Below, one piece after another: positions 50,633 to 64,000 of a DNA stretch of 64,000 bases. Positions within the stretch are counted from its first letter, which is position 1, and each line of letters begins with the position of its first letter. Source of the DNA: Microplitis mediator (lineage: Eukaryota > Arthropoda > Insecta > Hymenoptera > Braconidae); NCBI RefSeq assembly GCF_029852145.1, contig NC_079970.1, positions 310,001-374,000 of the forward strand, read 5' to 3'. The translations under genes and the position numbers were made by a program. The notes under the pieces were generated by a model. It ran no database searches and had not been told where the DNA came from. It saw nothing but the letters and a program-made list of their open reading frames with translations.

Positions 50633-52471
50633 TAAAAAAAATATATACAAGAAATTTTCTGCGAATTTAGAGTTATACAGCATAATCGGGGTAAAATGGA
50701 CCATCGAAAAAATTTTAATCTCAAGCTGGAAAAATTTGATTTTATTAAAATTATTGTGTCTCGTCATACCTCGATTTGTTATAAATAAGAATGATGACAA
50801 GTAGAAATGTTTTCATCGACTTTATTATGATATTCGGATAATAATCTATGGCATTTATGATTCGATGTAAACACAACGCTTTTTTTACCGTACAGCAAAA
50901 ATTGTGTGGTGTATGAGTATACGCAATATTATATTCTATTCATGTATTATAGCTCTTGTGTGCTTCCAATTTCACAACGACTATAATATAATTTGCCTGA
51001 GGGATAAACACTCTCGAAGATTGGTTGCCGATGGAAATAAGTTAAGACCAAGAAGTAGTCTCAGCCAAGTCATACCAAGTAAAGTAAAGTATCTTTTCCT
51101 TTATCTCTTTTCCTCTTTCTGCTCACCAACTTGTGTGTTATGCGGACGCACAAGATATTAGATTGTCAGTCAGATCCATGGGCGTTGTGCCTTGAGCTAC
51201 CAGAGAGTGCAACTACCATTTTGCTTCTAACTTGAATCAAAGCCAACATACTCGAGCTCAAGCTCCAGCTTCAGCTCCTTTCCAGTTCAACTTGACTCCT
51301 CACATCCTCAGCTAGTGTCTAATGCGAGCCTCATCAACACAACCTTAGAGAATATCACGAGATTTTTACATTGTATAGACAAAACCACTTACAACCACTC
51401 ACGACGAGAGCTAAAAAACACTAGGAACAAAAAGATATAAGAATAAATAAAGGAGTTGGTAAATCTGACCAACGGCGAACACTGAACACTCCGATCCCCA
51501 AGGCGACTAAAGTCTAACTTGAGCTCAATTTAACTATTTATGCAGACATTAACCGCAAGTATGCAAAGTAAAATTGCATTTAAAATTACATTAAGCTGAA
51601 AGAAAAAAAAAAACCAAATATCTAACACGTTAACTTTTATTTTATAATCACTTTAATTGCCGAATCTGCCATTAATTTTAAAACTTTTTATCGGCATTTA
51701 TTTTTAAAAGTTTTTTCCTTATGCACCCAAAACACCATCAGTCCATTAACCCCAACTTTTACTTTTAAACTCAACAAACCCCAAAATTACTGATTGTTAG
51801 CATCAAGTCACATTTACTTTTATGATAAAACTTAAAGGACGAAGGACGAAGCTACTGTAAGCCTTAGTTTAAACAGAAACAGACAAAATAGGATCTATAC
51901 ATATAATTGTGTATAGATATAGATGTAGAGAATGAGAGGAGGGTGTTCGGGTTATATTAGAAAGAGTAGTCAAGTATCGCGTGTGTTTATGGTGGGTTCG
52001 TTCGCGTTTCCATTTAGTGGGAGTTTAACGTGTGGCTATAATGTAACGCGCACTCAAACTCAAAGCCCCGCGGTCGCTCCACGGACACGGATACGGACAT
52101 GAACATAATAGTTAGCCAGTTATTTAGGTAACACCCGTGTCGCTGCACCGCGTGAAAAGACGTTTCATGCTCGTTCCCACTCGCGATCCTCGAAAATTAT
52201 GCAAGCCTAGCTAGCAGGCTATATCCCACGTAAATGCTTGCTCATGGTTTTAGCAGACCATTTAATACGTTATTATCATCATCATTGTAATCATCGGCAT
52301 AATAATTATCCTCATCATTGTTATCATTATCATACGCCGTGTACTTTTACTCATTAACGATCATTATACTTGGGGTTACTTTATGATTTATTCCATATAA
52401 GCTTATCAGTCATAGTCATAAGCTCTGGTTCAGTGTTTTCTAATCAATTTATTTTGTAATCATCTTATTAA
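50633..52471. other. Non-coding stretch, no gene recognised
   Basis: AT-rich DNA with a less AT-rich patch at 51940-52200 (words such as gccccgcggtcgctcc). A cggggtaaaatgga word lies at about 50687-50700. No supported coding sequence. Confidence 0.4.
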
Positions 52472-52529
52472 ATGGCTCATTTGTTGGTGTCAAAGATCCT
52501 CATTTTTGTTATCTTTCTTTGGAATAAAG
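52472..52529 (+). other. Candidate signal-peptide exon of an unidentified gene
   Basis: ATG at 52472 opens MAHLLVSKILIFVIFLWNK, a hydrophobic N-terminus typical of a signal peptide. It is followed by a donor g|gtactg in phase 1. Reading through gives only 36 codons before a stop, so further exons would be needed; none was recognised in the remaining 11 kb. This is how a secreted or membrane protein gene with a long first intron would begin. It could also be chance. Confidence 0.33.
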
Positions 52530-55500
52530 GTACTGTGTCTGTATATAATACTAACGGTCATTATAATTATATTACATAATTTAAATGGTTGAAATCCTTG
52601 CGGACTGTAAATTTACTCCCCTGATTCAAAAGCAATAGCCATTTGAATCGTGATTGTTGAGTAAGTTGAGGGTGCTTGCATCATTTGTCACGATATTACA
52701 GTAAATGACAATTGATTGACCGTGTAAATGTCACTTTGAATTATCATCATAGTCAGCTCTGTATTGATCTCTCATTTATCAAATTCAAATTTATAATCAT
52801 TTTTGAAAAAATAATTTCAATTCAAACAGACCTGCGTCAATTTAATTCAGATCTACTTATATAGATCTCTTGGATCTTAAATTTTTAGTAAAATTTATTT
52901 GAATCGATTATTTTTAAATTTATTCATACAATTTATCTTTTGATTTTGAAAATTTGAGTTTAATAATTTAAAAAAGAATAAAAATATACTTTTGAAAGTT
53001 TGTTATTTATATTGAATGGTTGGCAGTATAACTTTTAAACAATATTTTTTATAGAGAGTTTATTGTGATTACGACCGAGAGGTTTCCGTGTTGCAGTTTA
53101 ACTTTTCCCCTTCATAAAGATTCCGACTGGTACGTGCACCTTGTACAAATCTCATATATCGTAAATATTTTTACACACGTGTTGCACACTTGACATGTAC
53201 CGTTTGGAAAAAAATATATAAAAAAGTAAGAAAAGAAGTGAACGAACGAGTAAATGCAAAAGTTATTTTCTCGTGATTCAGGCTATCAATAAAATGACAA
53301 ATCCATTGAGATGCCGTTTTAACGCACGTGTTACACGACAAATGGAATACAATTTTTAGAGGTACGCTTGTGAGTAAAACGGGAAAGGATGAAAAAAATT
53401 AAGTATTGAGTTAAAAAACGATCGTTTCCCAGAGACCAAGAGTGCTGGAGACAGAAATTGTAAGAATATGTGTAAGAAAAGAAGACACACTTTGCACGCG
53501 ATTCACGTTCTAAAGGGCGACACCCCAATAACTGGCTTCGAGATTTGTGGTCCAAAGTAAGGAGGGACAAAACTTATCGATGATTTATTGAGTTATTTAT
53601 TTTTCTCACACGACCAATATAATGCCGATTTCGCTTACTCTGCGTTACTTGTCAAAGATGTGCCTGAGTACATGTAGTGTAACATTTTTTTCCATTCCTC
53701 TTAAAAATTTTTAGGAATTTAAAAATAATTCCCAGGTATATTTAGATATCGCGGCAAAATGTTATATAATTGTTAAGAAAAACTTTTGAAAATTTTTATA
53801 TTTAAAAATATTCACTTGCCGAGTTTGTTGATATAAGGGGCAAAATGCTCAGCCCAAAATTTTTAGTTGAATTTTTTTTTTCGAATGAAAGATGTCAGAT
53901 GTCAATTTTTAGTGGATATTTCGAGACAATCTGTAATGACCGATAAAAAATTCAAATTCTAGCCTGACAATTAATTTATCGTGACCTTGTAATTACGATA
54001 CCTGGTTTGCTCTACTTTAGAAAAATAAATGGATTAATAAACACAGCAAATGAAAAAATTAAAAATCGCCAATGTTGATGTGTTTACTCAAGTGCTATAG
54101 CTACAAATAAAAGCATGAGCAGTGATATAATAAATATTTAAATTTGAAATGGACAAAAAAAGTATCTGTTTGGTTAACTGATGATAGAATGACACACGAT
54201 GAAGATTGAAAGATATAAAACAAAAATAGTAATAGCAATATCAAAATAATCGTATTCATTATTAGAATTTTATTTAAAAGCTGACAGTGATTTAAAATGG
54301 ATTGTAAATTTATCACGATGAAAAATCGAGCATCACAGGCGGCAATCTGTTGCATTTAATGGCAAAAGTTTAGTATCTTGTTGTTTTATACGTACAATAG
54401 AAAAATAGGAATGCAAGCTGTCCAAGAAAGCTACCTTGTTGTTTGCTTCATTCCTCCGGCATTTAAACTTTACCGTATAAGAGACCGTGTAAAATGAATG
54501 CTTCAGTTTCTACGCTCGTAGATGCTCGTAGACGCTTTTTTCTACCATCTTACTATATTTCCACCACTACTATTACTATCCAAGAACTTTACTACTTACC
54601 ACTCGACGTTATGCTGTTGGCGGATTACTTGAGGAGATGTTAAAGAACAAAAACCTTCGAGAAGTACTCCTCACTCTCCTTATACATACTACCCAACTAC
54701 TGTTGCTGGAACAGTGAGTGGATTTTGACGTGGTACTTTGAAAAAATTTTGAATGTTTCTCATGAAAAGTTTAAAAAGCCCTTCGGCTATTTATATTTAA
54801 ATATATTCTGCTGGTGACGTGCTTTAATTATAATAGACGTCTGTTAACCAATTAATGCTACATAAAACGTTTTAATAAATTTTATTATAATTTTACAATT
54901 TCAAAAGTCTTTCAATTCATTGATTTTTTTTTAACAATTTATGAATCAATTATATTCGAGCTTTTGTTATTTTTTAACCAGATACCGAACTGGTTACTCA
55001 AAAATGATTTTTTTTTATTTTTTCGACTGAATTATTTTGTCTTGAGGGACAGTTTTAAATGTGTTAGGGTGACTGATTCCATCAGTTACGGCTACCTTAT
55101 AATAAAAAAAAAAGAAAATAAATAAAGATCAAGGTTCGAGATGAAAAGTTTTTGCTGCAATAATTGTCGGTAAATAAATTAATATGTTAGTACGGTACTG
55201 AGTAGGATTTTCTGAAATGGCTATTGTCAGAGGGGAAGTTAATATTGAGAAACGAGCGAGGTGCTTAGACTAAATCCGTGCCAAGAAGATGAATCTATAT
55301 GCTTTTATTTTTTTTCTTTATCCCTCCTTACGTTTTTGTTACTTCCATTCTTTATTTTATTTCTCATTCCCTCAACATACGTATCCACGAGTCAGTCAAG
55401 ACGATGAATGTCAGCGAAAGTTTAGTGTCAGAGTTATAAGAAAAGTAAAATTTTTTCGTAAATCCTCTATCGCGCGATCCGTACGCAAATGTGGCTTTCG

Positions 55501-56101
55501 TTTGTCTTGCGTTTTTTTTACCCCAAAAAATTTTTACATCTCAAATCCTTATTTTCAAGTTTTTATTCTCTTTTATTTATATTCTCCGAGTGTCAGAAAA
55601 ATTATCGCGCTATTAAATTAAAAAAATAAAATAAAAGAATAAAAACGACATTTTTTATTAATGCGAATTCTAAAGTCTTTGAGTAAATTTATTAGATACT
55701 TAAAATATTTCACGGATGATTTATTGGTCAGCGAGCTAGAAGTGATCAAAATGCCAAGAGTCATCTAGTGGAGGGTAGTTCCGATCGCCATTCAACGTGA
55801 TGCACATATTAGATGAGAGACACGCTTATCTCTTCTTCTCTTCATCCTCTCTATATCTCCTCTCTACACAAGGATAAAAACGTCTCTTAGCGCGTCGTTA
55901 TATTCCACCCTCAGAATAACTTCTCGGGGATTCCAGAAGATCAACCAGATCCGTAGCTGACGGTCTATACTCTTTTCGTCATCTCCGATTTTAACACTTC
56001 AATCATGAACCACAATGCGATCAAGATTTTATTATTTGATATTTCAAGTTCTTACATTATTATGAATAATTTGTTTTTCTAATGTCCGTTTTATTTTTCA
56101 G
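52530..56101. other. Non-coding stretch, no gene recognised
   Basis: AT-rich DNA. A 110-codon open frame at 55289-55621 starts with ATG and is hydrophobic then basic, but it shows no recognisable domain and its codon choice looks like background. A ggggcaaaatgctc word lies near 53837. Confidence 0.4.
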
Positions 56102-56177
56102 TCAAGATTAAATCACCGGCTCTTATCCAGATAATTTATTCAAAGGATCCACCAGAGTTTTGTTCCAGCCTCTGATG
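56102..56177 (+). other. Exon-like segment ending in ATG, possible 5' UTR exon
   Basis: This 76-nt segment has a good acceptor (ttttatttttcag) and a consensus donor (gtgagt). All three frames contain a stop, but the last three bases are ATG, so it could be a leader exon whose start codon is joined to coding sequence beyond the window. It may also pair with the upstream candidate exons. Confidence 0.3.
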
Positions 56178-59100
56178 GTGAGTCGACCCACATAAATAAA
56201 TTTATATGTAATTATTTTTTTACCTCGATATTTGGATGATACAAAGAGTGAAATATTATGATACGATAAATTGCTCAAATCGAAATCCATTATTGACACA
56301 CCATCAAAATGTCACGTTCGAAATACGGATAGAGAAAAAAAAAAGGCTCATTGTCAGCCGGCGACGGATTTGTCACGTAGATATTTTCAATCTTGGAAAA
56401 TGATACGCAAAAACTATAGAGAGCTGAAAAATTTTGGCATTTATAGTATAGGGTCAGAGGACCAGCTCGGCTCTATTGTGAGTATAAGGTTTCAGTAACA
56501 AGTATAGTGTTAGTGCAGAATGGGAGCGTGTGTGTAGGTAGTTTATGTTAGTTTGGATCTTTCTACCGAGCTAACAATATTACGTGCGTATTTTACATTT
56601 CCCAGATGCGTTTTATGACCCGGTCGTTGAGTTTCGCGGCTGGAGAGAGCGCACGATGCTACCATGATTAAATTTTAATCGAGATCCCGTATTTGCATAT
56701 TATGAAATGCTTGCACGCACTGAAAATTAGAATTGCGATGAAAGCCCTTCTTCCTGTGAGCCCCTTTCCTATCCAACAAACGTCCCACGTGTGTTACTCG
56801 GTAATTGTGACAGCAATTTCACCGAATTTAACGGAATTTCCGTCGTATTAACATTAATTGTCAGATGCTCACGGACATTTAACATATCCTGCGACCGAAA
56901 AACTTTCTGTGGAATAAATAATCCGGGTTTTTTTTTTTTTTTTTTTTTTTGTTATAAAACTTTTGATCTCAGAACTAGCTTGATAATTCCGAGTGCTAAC
57001 TGGTAACAAAAATTTTTAGTGAAAAAGAGGTAATTTAGTATTCGTTAAACTAAAGAGGTGAAATGTAATCCAGAAACTCTCAGATTCATATAAAGGCTGG
57101 GTAACGTCCGTGCTCATAATGAAATACTGAGATTTTAAAATACTTGTGAATGCTGTTTAAATATGAGGAAAATTGAGGTAAAAACTCTAGGAGTTTGTTT
57201 AAGTGCAAACACTTTTTTGCTTGTCAGAACAAGAGTCAAAAGCCATTTAAATTATAAAGACTAAACTTAAGTTTTTTTTTTTTTTTTTCTCTTTTAATCA
57301 GTTATTTATTTGAGTGAAACTCATAAAGATCTCAAGTTTTCTCCTTACCAAAGTTTTCAATGACAAAAACATTTATAGACACTCTGACAATACCATTACG
57401 AGTTTAAATGTTTTAATTAAACAAAAACAAGTCTTATGGCAAAGATAAATTGTTTTGAAATACAGCATAGTTTAAAAAAATAAATAAATAACTTTGCCCT
57501 CTGTCTTTTTGAGTTTGTGAATGAAAAGATGTCTCGCAAAGATAAAAGTTGCTTAATAAATTGCCGCTGTTATCAAGGTAAAATAACTTGTATCGCGGTC
57601 TTATTATGAAACTGCTTGGATTAATATTTTTATAAAATAAAATAAACGAAAATTAAAGAGGACATTTATACCCACCCTGCAATGTCAACTCTTAATCTAA
57701 ATTTTCTCGGTGAGAGGGTATCTCCTCTTCCTTATACTCTTGCTCTTTCCGTGTAGCGTTTTAATATTTTATTTGCAATTCACAAACTCAATTACAGCCT
57801 CAGTAGTTTCTGCCAGGACAACATGCTCGTGTGAATTGTTCATAAGAACGTGTGGCTCGGGATGAGCAGTCTACTGGATTGGATGGACGATACTCAATGT
57901 TTCCCTCTTGCTTCATTGACTCGTACCCTATTTCTTTTACTGTCGCAATTTCTTCGACATTTTAACTATATTTTCCGCCCCGTTATCTTACCATTTTACG
58001 CAAAATATCTTTTGATCAATATCAATATCAATATTTAAATAAATTTTTCCAATATGTTAAAATTGAAACCAAAACTAATTTATTCGCGATGAAGAAAAAT
58101 ATAGAATTAAAATTTTTTGGAACAATCTTTAATCAAGATGACAGATAAATGTTGAGAGCATAAAGAGTGAGTTAGAGTTTAAGAAAAATTTTATAAAAGC
58201 AAACTTGGGATCCAATTGGAGTGGCGCCCTCGGGGGTAGGACATGCTCGGTTTGCCGAGTAGAATTATTTAATAATACGTTAAAGCTCCTTATATTATTC
58301 TTACTCCTCTTACTTTTTCTCTCTTTCTCTACTGAGTCGCTGCAGTATAAAACTACCGGTGGATATAAAGAGACGATACGCGTTGGCTCGTTGGCTGCTG
58401 AACTCGGGGAGAGAATTGTTTATATTATTCCGTGTACACTCTTCTCTGCGACGATACACAAGACGAACAAGAGAAATGGACTATATTATTAGCATACATA
58501 CACCTAGAGTTCTACTTACCCCCAAGTAACCCCGGCTCGATATCGTCTGCGTGCCGGGTTCACAGTTGCCTGACTTCCGTGCCCGGGCCATTAAAGCCCC
58601 GAATTATTTTATAACGCGCACTGGAGGCTACGTTGATACCGAGCAATAGCAGCTCTGCTATGATCCAGCCAATCCTCATACATATACACTACTAAAGACA
58701 TCAGTGAATACCGCGCGCTTTCCAGGTTATTATTCCATCTATATACTTTTCCCTCTTGTTTATACACTCATCTATAGATGTGCACACCTCTCATCGCATT
58801 CAAAGTCCGGATGCCTCAGTGTTTTACCAAAAGGGAGTAATAAACCCTTGTTTCCGCTCTACATTTCGCTCATGTTGAAAACCCGCATAGAAAAAAAAGT
58901 AAATAGCTTATATGTACTACAGTTTATTCCGAGTAGTTAGCTTTGATTTGCAACTTTGAGTATTTTTTATTTTTCATCATAAAGGTATGATTATAAATAT
59001 TACGCCGCTTTGATAAAATTCAACGATATTCAGATCTGAAATTATTAAATAATTTTTTTTTAAGCTCCAAAAATACAAATTTTGGAATTAAAAATATTTA

Positions 59101-62100
59101 GATTATTTTTTTCTAAATTATTATTTCGGTTGAGGAAGATTATGAAGATCTAAACATCGGTGAAACTAGATCTACGGAAGTCTGAGTGTAATGCGGAATT
59201 AAGGTCTGATAATAAAAATAATTTTTGGTTTTAGATGAAAATTTTATTTCGGCAACAAATAAAAGATAAACATAAATTTAACACATATGAGGTAATAACT
59301 AAATATAAATAGATAATATGTTGAATTTCTCACGTTCGCGGCAGTCCTCTGAGGAATAAACCGGTTGTGATCGTCGTAGACTTGGTTTCCATGACAGCAG
59401 GTGTCATAACAAATTTTGATTCTCGTCGACGGAGTAGCTCACGCTTTAAGTTATAGTTGTAGTTGTATATTTGTAGTTATTGCTGGGGTCATGATAAAAT
59501 ACCGTCAAGGGGTAGAAGCTATTGAGAATCTCCGGCATATTTTCTTTCTTAACCGAGGGCTCTATACATAAATAATGCATAGACGACCCTCGTAAAATTA
59601 AGGCTTTCCTTACTCTGGCACTCTGGCTCTACTGCTTGCTGCTACTACACATAAATACAAATACAGAGACAAAGAAAAATATAAATACAAACGCAAAGGC
59701 AAACGTAAAAACATCAAAAGTCAAAGGTATCTTTTATTGCCAGTAGTTATACAGCGTACGGACGGAAGCAAGTAAGAGAAAATGCAGAGAAATAATTGAT
59801 GTAATGTTTTCTGTCGTTGTAACAACGTCGAGTCTCTTCGTCGCTGGTTGTCGTTGTCTCAGTAGACGAGTAGTCTCAAGAGTCACCTGTAACCCGAATG
59901 GGATATATTATCCAGCAAGTATATATTTGCATAGACTCGTTTATCTCAACTCTTAGGCGTTTATCTCTTACTGGAGATTAAAACCTTGTCGCTGCATTCC
60001 AACTCGAATGAACGTTAAAATAAAACCCAAACGTATGTTGTTGCTCATAATATGCTACCTTAAAGATGCTAGTTTGTAGATGATAATTGATGCGAATTTC
60101 TCCATATTCTTTTTTATATCGCAGATTAGTAACTGTTTGATTCACGGACAAGGATAAATTTACCCGAGTCACGATCTTGTAATTTTTACTTTTGCTACTG
60201 TGCCGGATGCTTTCACATTCATACACATGCCCAGTGTGTGCCCCACACAAACATGTTTTTGTCATGTATATTGTCAACCATACCAGTAGCACGCCGTTGG
60301 ATCCAACTCACCATTTCAGCATGTCTGTATCTGTATCTGTATGTTCACAGTGACCAAAATAAACGCTGGTCCGCCAAATATATTCTGATGTTGATTTAGC
60401 TAAAAAACTGCCACGGCTCAGCTCATAGCAGTGTCGCTGTCGTTGCCGATGCGTTACCGAACTGACAAGACCCGATTGTCCTCACCGAGTCACTTCGAAC
60501 GGGATGTGATAAATTCAGAAAACTTTTTACCCCGTTATTATGGGATCAAAAGCGGCTACTGGGCTCTTGCTATCTCATCATACCCGACAAACAGAGGAGT
60601 AATGTCTTGTACTTGTTCTTTTCCTCTTCTTCTCTTTCTTTATCATCATCATTATTATTTTTAACTTTTTATCTTCTCCACTAGTAACTACAACTCTGTT
60701 CACTCGCTTCTTGTTTTAGTTTCCGTCCAAAGCCATCTCAACGTTATTATTCTCGTTGTTTCAGATTTACAACAGTCTTGTTCCTCGCAATCAATCTAAT
60801 TGGCATCCTGCTTATTTACCCGTCTTCTGTACACTGTATTTAATGATTTATAAAAGTCAATACCACTCTTGCGATATTTACTTGGAATATAAATGTCGAT
60901 AATAAATAATGACATTCTTTTTTTTTTTTGAATCGTTACTAATTTAATGCATAATTAATATCGCGTATTTAACATGGACGAGAGTTCAAAAAGGTCGTTA
61001 TGCTTTACAAAGAATCTTTGGACATAAAAGCCTCCTTTATTGGTTATTGGCTTCCCTATTTATTGTTTGTACAGTATTCATATCTCATTACGTAGTATTA
61101 TAATATTTATTTATATATATATATTTTGAATACTTATGATGAAAATGGAGTGTACATCCCTTAGCTGTATATTCGGTAGTTTTGCTATTTATATTATGAA
61201 ATCTGCCAAGTGGCAAACCCCAGTGCATTGTTCATGAATAATAATAAACGTTTTGATATAATTCACTGGAATATACCTACCGAAAGTCATTATGGAGTCA
61301 AAACCGTCTTTATATATACATGTATAGTCAAATACTCGGATCGCGTTAAAACTTTTTTCGACTCTTAGCAAAACTAAGCGAAATTCATGTCCGACATGAA
61401 ACATGAAAAGGTAAATCCATTATCCTATTAGTACATTATTATGCATTCATAAAGTTAATATAATATAGCAATAATTTGTAAGCCAACTTTTAAGTGGGAA
61501 AAAAAAAACGTCTTGTGGATTTTGAAGTTTGATTTTTCTTTGTATAATTTTTAATAGAAACTCGTGGATGGAAAGGAGATAAACTGATCTTGAACAGACA
61601 TTAATAATAATGAAAATGATAAAAGGGTAGTTTTGACGGCGTATAATATTGTCAAGACTTAAGATTAAGGAGTTAATTTTGTGAAGGAACCAAGTAAAGT
61701 GAGTTGGGAGAAGGAAAAGCCTCAAAGCCCGGAGATATGCCTATTATATCGACTAAACAGTCCCAAGAGTGGCAACAGTAGCAGGAACCAGCCGCTTATT
61801 GCTCTCTCACTCGCTCTCTAATGTCTTATCCAACCCTCGTGAGTTTACGCCCTACTGTTTGCCCTATTGATTATACAGTTATGCCAAGCCAACGCCATGG
61901 CCTCCGGGGTCTGTACTCTGTACACTGTACCTAGTTCCTCGTCTCAACTACTGTGTCTCCTGCATCTCAACTTGTATTGCCTTCTCACTGTTTGCCCTGT
62001 TATTATATTTGTCCTTTGATTTTCGACACGATTGATCTCCATAACTCGTTGACACGGCACAGCTACACATTTAGATAAACATCTTTATCTCCACTGAAGA

Positions 62101-64000
62101 AAGAGTAAATGGACTTGATTGTGAGAGCAGTTAAAGAAGAAAATTTCTTTAGCTGACTTTTAAAAATTAAAAAAAAAATAATAAAATAAAAAAGACTTTT
62201 GTGGTTGAAAATTCAACTGAACGTATATAACGTCAGCTCGTTTTTTCAGTGACGGTAAAAATTTCAAACGTCGAGTCACTGATGTCACGTTCTTCTGGAC
62301 TGTGACCTGTGCCGATGTGGCGAATTCGCGCCCGAGTAAAGACTGAAGCATAAAAATAAAAATAAAAAAAATAAAAAAGTAAAATAAAAACAAGAATGAG
62401 CGCTATTAAAACACAAGAGCTGGCGCCGTGGTGATGATTCCTCTTGCCCTTTGCCTCCTGCTATGCATGCTGGTCCATGTGGATTGTGCGGATATAAACC
62501 TACGGACTTACTACTACACTACTACATCGACTGCGACGAGTCTCAAATAGATTTAAACCTCTTAGCTGTCGTCCGAACAATGCCAACTTGGCGCACACCT
62601 AAAACTATTGCTCGTGCATTTATTATTTATTTTTTTTATCTTAGTTCTTTTTATTAGTTGGCATTAGACTCTACTATCATCTACTCCGGCTTTGTTTTAT
62701 TTTTTCCCACATTTAATGTCATCAGAAATGTGTACGGGTTTTTTTATCTGTCCATTGATTCAAATTTCGAATTAAAATAATAAATAATCAAATAATTACA
62801 CAAGCGGTTTTTTCGTTTGTGAATTATATTTCGCAGCCCGCAGACTTATTATCAGTGGAGGTGTGTTGCGCATATTAAAACAGGTACCAAAATCATATTC
62901 AATCGCGGCGTTGTATACACTGGGATGTAATGTGGTACAATCACCTGGCCAATTTACACGTTAACATAACGAATTCAAAATCCCGGGTTTTGCGCTATAG
63001 CGTCAAAAGAGGGAGGGGGGGGGTAACAAGCTCGAAGAGGACCGCGCGCATAACGTCAGGAATAATAATCGCGGTAGGATATGTCGATTGGGATTCGAAA
63101 CATTAAAATGATTATAGCGTTCACCGAGTACTCGGGAACTAATGGGAATTAGCGCTCTCTGCCCCAGGACAAGAGCGCGTTGCACCGCGATGCGACTGCT
63201 GTGGTCCATGTGGTCGCACGCACGGCCTACACGCTGCATCTCATCCTCATGCAATACTCACTTGGATACTATATATACTACAGCACTAAACTTCTATCAG
63301 TAGGAATATGTATATATCTATATACAACGCGTCTATTCTCTCGGTCCACGGATGCACGCGCACATGATTTATCGCAGCTATTAACTCTGACTACTGACAA
63401 TGAGTAACGAGTCAGTGCCATTTTGTAGCGTACGCACGAAAACATCATTTCTACTCACTAAACCTTATTTCTCTTTCATTTTCTTTATTATCATTGTCAT
63501 ATATATTTTGCTTTATAACGCACAAATACGTGACACAGCATACTCACTAATTGTATGATAAAATGAATCATTAGTAAACAATATTAGGTAATTTTAAATA
63601 GACTTTACTAATTGTTCGTCTTAGAAATTTTTTATCGTGATAAAAAATTGTCAAGTCCGTTAACGATTCTAACAGAAGAGCGCTACGAAAAATGAGGACC
63701 AGAAAAGAATATCAAGTTTTTGAATAGTCATACAAAATTTTATATGAGCAAAATGGGATAGATAAAAGTTTTTGTTTTCATAACTTCGAAAAAATAAATA
63801 ACACAAAAGGGTTTATTTATAAAATCAATCAAAATTGAACTTTAATTGAAAATTACAATTTTTTTTGTCTGCCGTATTATTTAAGTCTCATCAAAATAAC
63901 TTTGTAGCAAGTAATATATGATTTAACCAACAACGCAGTAATGTATGACAGTGATTATCAGTTGATGGTAATTTATTATCGGTATTATCAGCGTATATAC
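56178..64000. other. Non-coding stretch to the right edge
   Basis: AT-rich DNA with poly-T tracts (56928-56950, 57272-57289), a TA run near 61115 and a G-run at 63011-63023. A hairpin with 11-bp arms (aattttttatc/gataaaaaatt) lies near 63626-63649. The word gagcaaaatgggata is at about 63748-63762. No supported gene. Confidence 0.4.

Noticed and set aside
55289..55621. 110-codon open frame starting with ATG
   Set aside because: T-rich DNA gives a Phe/Tyr-rich protein with no motif; no promoter or splice evidence.
1..64000. tRNA or conserved microRNA genes
   Set aside because: Eye search for tRNA B-box words and a few well-known insect microRNA seeds found nothing convincing; tRNAscan or miRNA searches could not be run.

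Overview
The window looks like AT-rich insect nuclear DNA, most likely from a hymenopteran such as a parasitoid wasp. The insect call rests on spliced genes with short GT-AG introns, a Rebers-Riddiford type 2 cuticle protein whose first coding exon is only 12 nt, and arthropod-type single-domain von Willebrand factor C (SVWC) proteins. The wasp call is inference from base composition and gene style. No operons, tRNA, rRNA or CRISPR array were found. I could not run any search, so names rest on motifs read by eye.

Layout. Positions 1-355 (minus strand) hold the first three coding exons of a PWP1-like WD-repeat ribosome-biogenesis gene that runs off the left edge. A possible divergent transcript exon lies at 1276-1359. 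A complete RR-2 cuticle protein gene (four exons, 204 aa) lies on the minus strand at 12812-13681. A 1.8-kb inverted-repeat transposon fills 16242-18036. It carries mirrored subterminal repeats, and a smaller palindromic element with a perfect 9-bp target duplication is nested inside it. A 3.1-kb satellite of about 52 tandem 60-bp monomers, with higher-order structure, covers 22532-25653.

Directly after the satellite, 26844-30784 holds the most interesting locus: four tandem plus-strand genes for small secreted 8-cysteine SVWC (Vago-like) proteins. Each has three exons with the same intron phases (1 then 2) and a TATAAATA box about 30 bp ahead of a TCA(G/C)T initiator. A possible relic signal-peptide exon lies between copies 3 and 4.

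The rest, including almost all of 31-64 kb, shows no convincing coding gene. It is AT-rich DNA with microsatellites, GAGA-rich stretches, transposon debris and three exon-like segments (1276-1359, 52472-52529, 56102-56177) that could be 5' exons of genes with long introns. Most short open frames there look like chance. How the genes work together: the four SVWC genes are probably co-regulated secreted defence or stress-response proteins; the cuticle and PWP1-like genes appear unrelated neighbours.
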